Assembly (NCBI GenBank): GCA_029881015.1
Contig: JAOUNK010000144.1
Coordinates: 1-8,342 of the forward strand
Direction: 5' to 3'
DNA from: Gammaproteobacteria bacterium
GTDB lineage: Bacteria > Pseudomonadota > Gammaproteobacteria > Steroidobacterales > Woeseiaceae
Length of the DNA: 8,342 nucleotides
Shown: positions 7,392 through 8,342 of the stretch, piece by piece
Layout: every line of letters starts with the position of its first letter
Position numbering within the stretch: position 1 is the stretch's first letter
The notes under the pieces: model-generated
The model's database searches: none
The model's input: only the letters and a program-made list of their open reading frames with translations
Told to the model about the DNA's origin: nothing
Position numbers and translations under genes: made by a program

Positions 7392-7397
7392 TATATT
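7392..7397 (+). promoter_or_regulatory. -10-like element for the rightward GH13 gene
   Basis: TATATT matches the sigma-70 -10 hexamer at 5 of 6 positions and lies 25 bases before the ATG at 7423. No convincing -35 hexamer sits 16-18 bases upstream (that stretch is C-rich), so the promoter may be weak or activator-dependent. If transcription starts about 7 bases downstream of the box, the candidate LacI-family operator would be centred near -43. Confidence 0.35.
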
Positions 7398-7411
7398 TGT
7401 TCCCCCAGACC

Positions 7412-7418
7412 AAGGTGG
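7412..7418 (+). promoter_or_regulatory. Shine-Dalgarno-like site for the rightward GH13 gene
   Basis: AAGGTGG lies 4 bases before the ATG at 7423. The spacing is a little short but supports this start, which also yields a proper lipoprotein signal. Confidence 0.5.
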
Positions 7419-7422
7419 CGAC

Positions 7423-8342
7423 ATGAAACGAAACCTCGTAATTGCGACCGGGCTCCTGCTACTTGCGGCCTGTTCGGCGGATGAATCACACACCTTGGCC
7501 GACGACGGCATCGATCGCGTTGAACCGCCGTTCTGGTGGGCCGGGTTCGAACATCCTGAATTGCAATTGCTGGTCCGTGGTGACGACCTGGCGGAGTTCA
7601 CGCCGAGCGTCGCCACGCCGGGAGTCTCGATCGCGCGCGTCGAGCGGGGGGACAACCCGAACTACCTGTTCGTCTATCTCGACATTGGCGCCGCGGATCC
7701 CGGCATGTTCGACATCGTCTATACGAACGGCGACGAACAGCTCGTCCAGCACTACGAATTGCGGGAACGCGAGCCGGGCCGGGTCGGTACCTACGACAGC
7801 AGCGACGTCATATACCTTATTACACCCGATCGTTTCGCAAACGGCGATCCTGCCAACGACAACATTGATGGTTACGCCGACCGGCTCGCTCGTGACGATG
7901 ATTACGGACGGCACGGCGGTGATCTCGAAGGCGTCCGCCAGCACCTCGACTACATCGCGGAGATGGGCTTCACGCAGATCTGGCTGAACCCGGTCCTCGA
8001 GAACGCGATGGACAGGTGGTCCTACCACGGCTACGCCATCACCGACTATTACCGGGTGGATCCCCGCTTCGGCAGCAATGAGAGCTATCGAGCCCTTGTC
8101 GACGAGGCCCGCGGCAAGGGCATTGGCATCATCATGGACATGGTCGCGAACCACTCGGGCAGCGAGCACTGGTGGGTGGACGAGATGCCGACCGGGACCT
8201 GGCTCAACAATCCGGACACACGCGAGATCACGGTGCATGCGCGCACGACCAACCAGGACCCCTATGCCTCCGAGTTTGACAAGGCTGCCCATGCCGACGG
8301 CTGGTTCGTGGCAACGATGCCGGACCTCAACCAGCGTGACCC
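7423..8342 (+). CDS. GH13 neopullulanase/cyclomaltodextrinase-like lipoprotein (5' part, runs off the window)
   Basis: The frame is open from the ATG at 7423 to the window edge: 306 complete codons, probably about half the protein. A lipoprotein signal ends with LAAC (residues 14-17, Ser at +2). Residues about 31-112 resemble the cyclomaltodextrinase N-terminal beta-sandwich (Cyc-maltodext_N), opening with DRVEPPFWWAGFEHPELQLL. The GH13 barrel starts at VIYLITPDRFANGDPANDN (129-147), with HGGDLEGV (164-171), SYHGYAITDYYRVDPRFG (200-217), region I DMVANH (239-244) and MPDLN (299-303). The catalytic Asp/Glu/Asp lie beyond the edge and could not be checked. SusA-type enzymes with this architecture hydrolyse cyclodextrins, pullulan or maltodextrins; here it would act outside the inner membrane. 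It is divergent from the GH97 operon and shares its control region, so it probably belongs to the same regulon. Further genes, perhaps a TonB-dependent receptor, may follow downstream. Confidence 0.92.
   Translation, partial: MKRNLVIATGLLLLAACSADESHTLADDGIDRVEPPFWWAGFEHPELQLLVRGDDLAEFTPSVATPGVSIARVERGDNPNYLFVYLDIGAADPGMFDIVYTNGDEQLVQHYELREREPGRVGTYDSSDVIYLITPDRFANGDPANDNIDGYADRLARDDDYGRHGGDLEGVRQHLDYIAEMGFTQIWLNPVLENAMDRWSYHGYAITDYYRVDPRFGSNESYRALVDEARGKGIGIIMDMVANHSGSEHWWVDEMPTGTWLNNPDTREITVHARTTNQDPYASEFDKAAHADGWFVATMPDLNQRD

Larger units (their letters stand above)
7313..7422. promoter_or_regulatory. Divergent intergenic control region
   Basis: This 110-base gap lies between the GH97 start (leftward) and the cyclomaltodextrinase-like start (rightward). 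It is visibly richer in A and T than the surrounding genes. It contains two palindromic elements and a -10-like sequence, listed separately, and is the only long non-coding stretch in the window, so promoters for both directions should lie here. A TAGAAT sequence on the minus strand (7320-7325) resembles a -10 box for the GH97 operon, but the only nearby -35-like TTGAAA (7339-7344) is just 13 bases away, too close, and the box is 7 bases from the ATG. I therefore do not assign the leftward promoter exactly. Confidence 0.75.

Overview
The window is GC-rich, gene-dense and looks like Gammaproteobacteria (possibly a marine or soil lineage). The clues are a DUF2189 membrane protein, proteobacterial-type lipoprotein signals and a LacI-family regulator of a classical type. 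This placement is inferred from gene content; no marker gene is present. No RNA gene, insertion sequence, CRISPR array or origin was seen.

Layout. Positions 1-237 (+) are the last 78 codons of a GT4-like glycosyltransferase. A DUF2189 integral membrane protein (262-1095, +) follows and overlaps by one base a LacI-family regulator (1095-2123, +). The 3' end of the regulator gene runs head-on into a leftward operon, with the last 26 bases coding on both strands. Read on the minus strand, that operon is: GH97 alpha-glucosidase lipoprotein (7312-5282), MFS/GPH-type sugar transporter (5285-3780), and GH13 alpha-amylase-like lipoprotein (3783-2098). Both internal junctions are ATGA start-stop overlaps. 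A 110-base divergent intergenic region (7313-7422) separates the operon from a rightward GH13 gene with a cyclomaltodextrinase-type N-terminal domain (7423 to beyond the window end), also a lipoprotein.

How it fits together (inference from families and layout). This is a compact alpha-glucan (starch/maltodextrin) utilisation locus. Three lipid-anchored glycosidases act outside the inner membrane: two GH13 enzymes cut internal alpha-1,4 bonds, and the SusB-like GH97 enzyme removes glucose from chain ends. The MFS permease would then import glucose, maltose or a short maltodextrin. The LacI-type protein is the obvious candidate regulator. The divergent region contains a 14-base site (7354-7367) matching the usual LacI/GalR-family operator pattern at 9 of 10 fixed positions, placed to control both directions. 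The enzyme set resembles Bacteroides SusA plus SusB, but with a LacI-type regulator and an inner-membrane permease. No TonB-dependent receptor is visible; the locus continues past the right edge.

The most useful observations are the candidate operator and a second palindrome in the divergent region, the double ATGA coupling, the convergent coding overlap at the lacI end, and the catalytic signature placing the GH97 protein in the inverting group. I did not find evidence of a wholly undescribed system.
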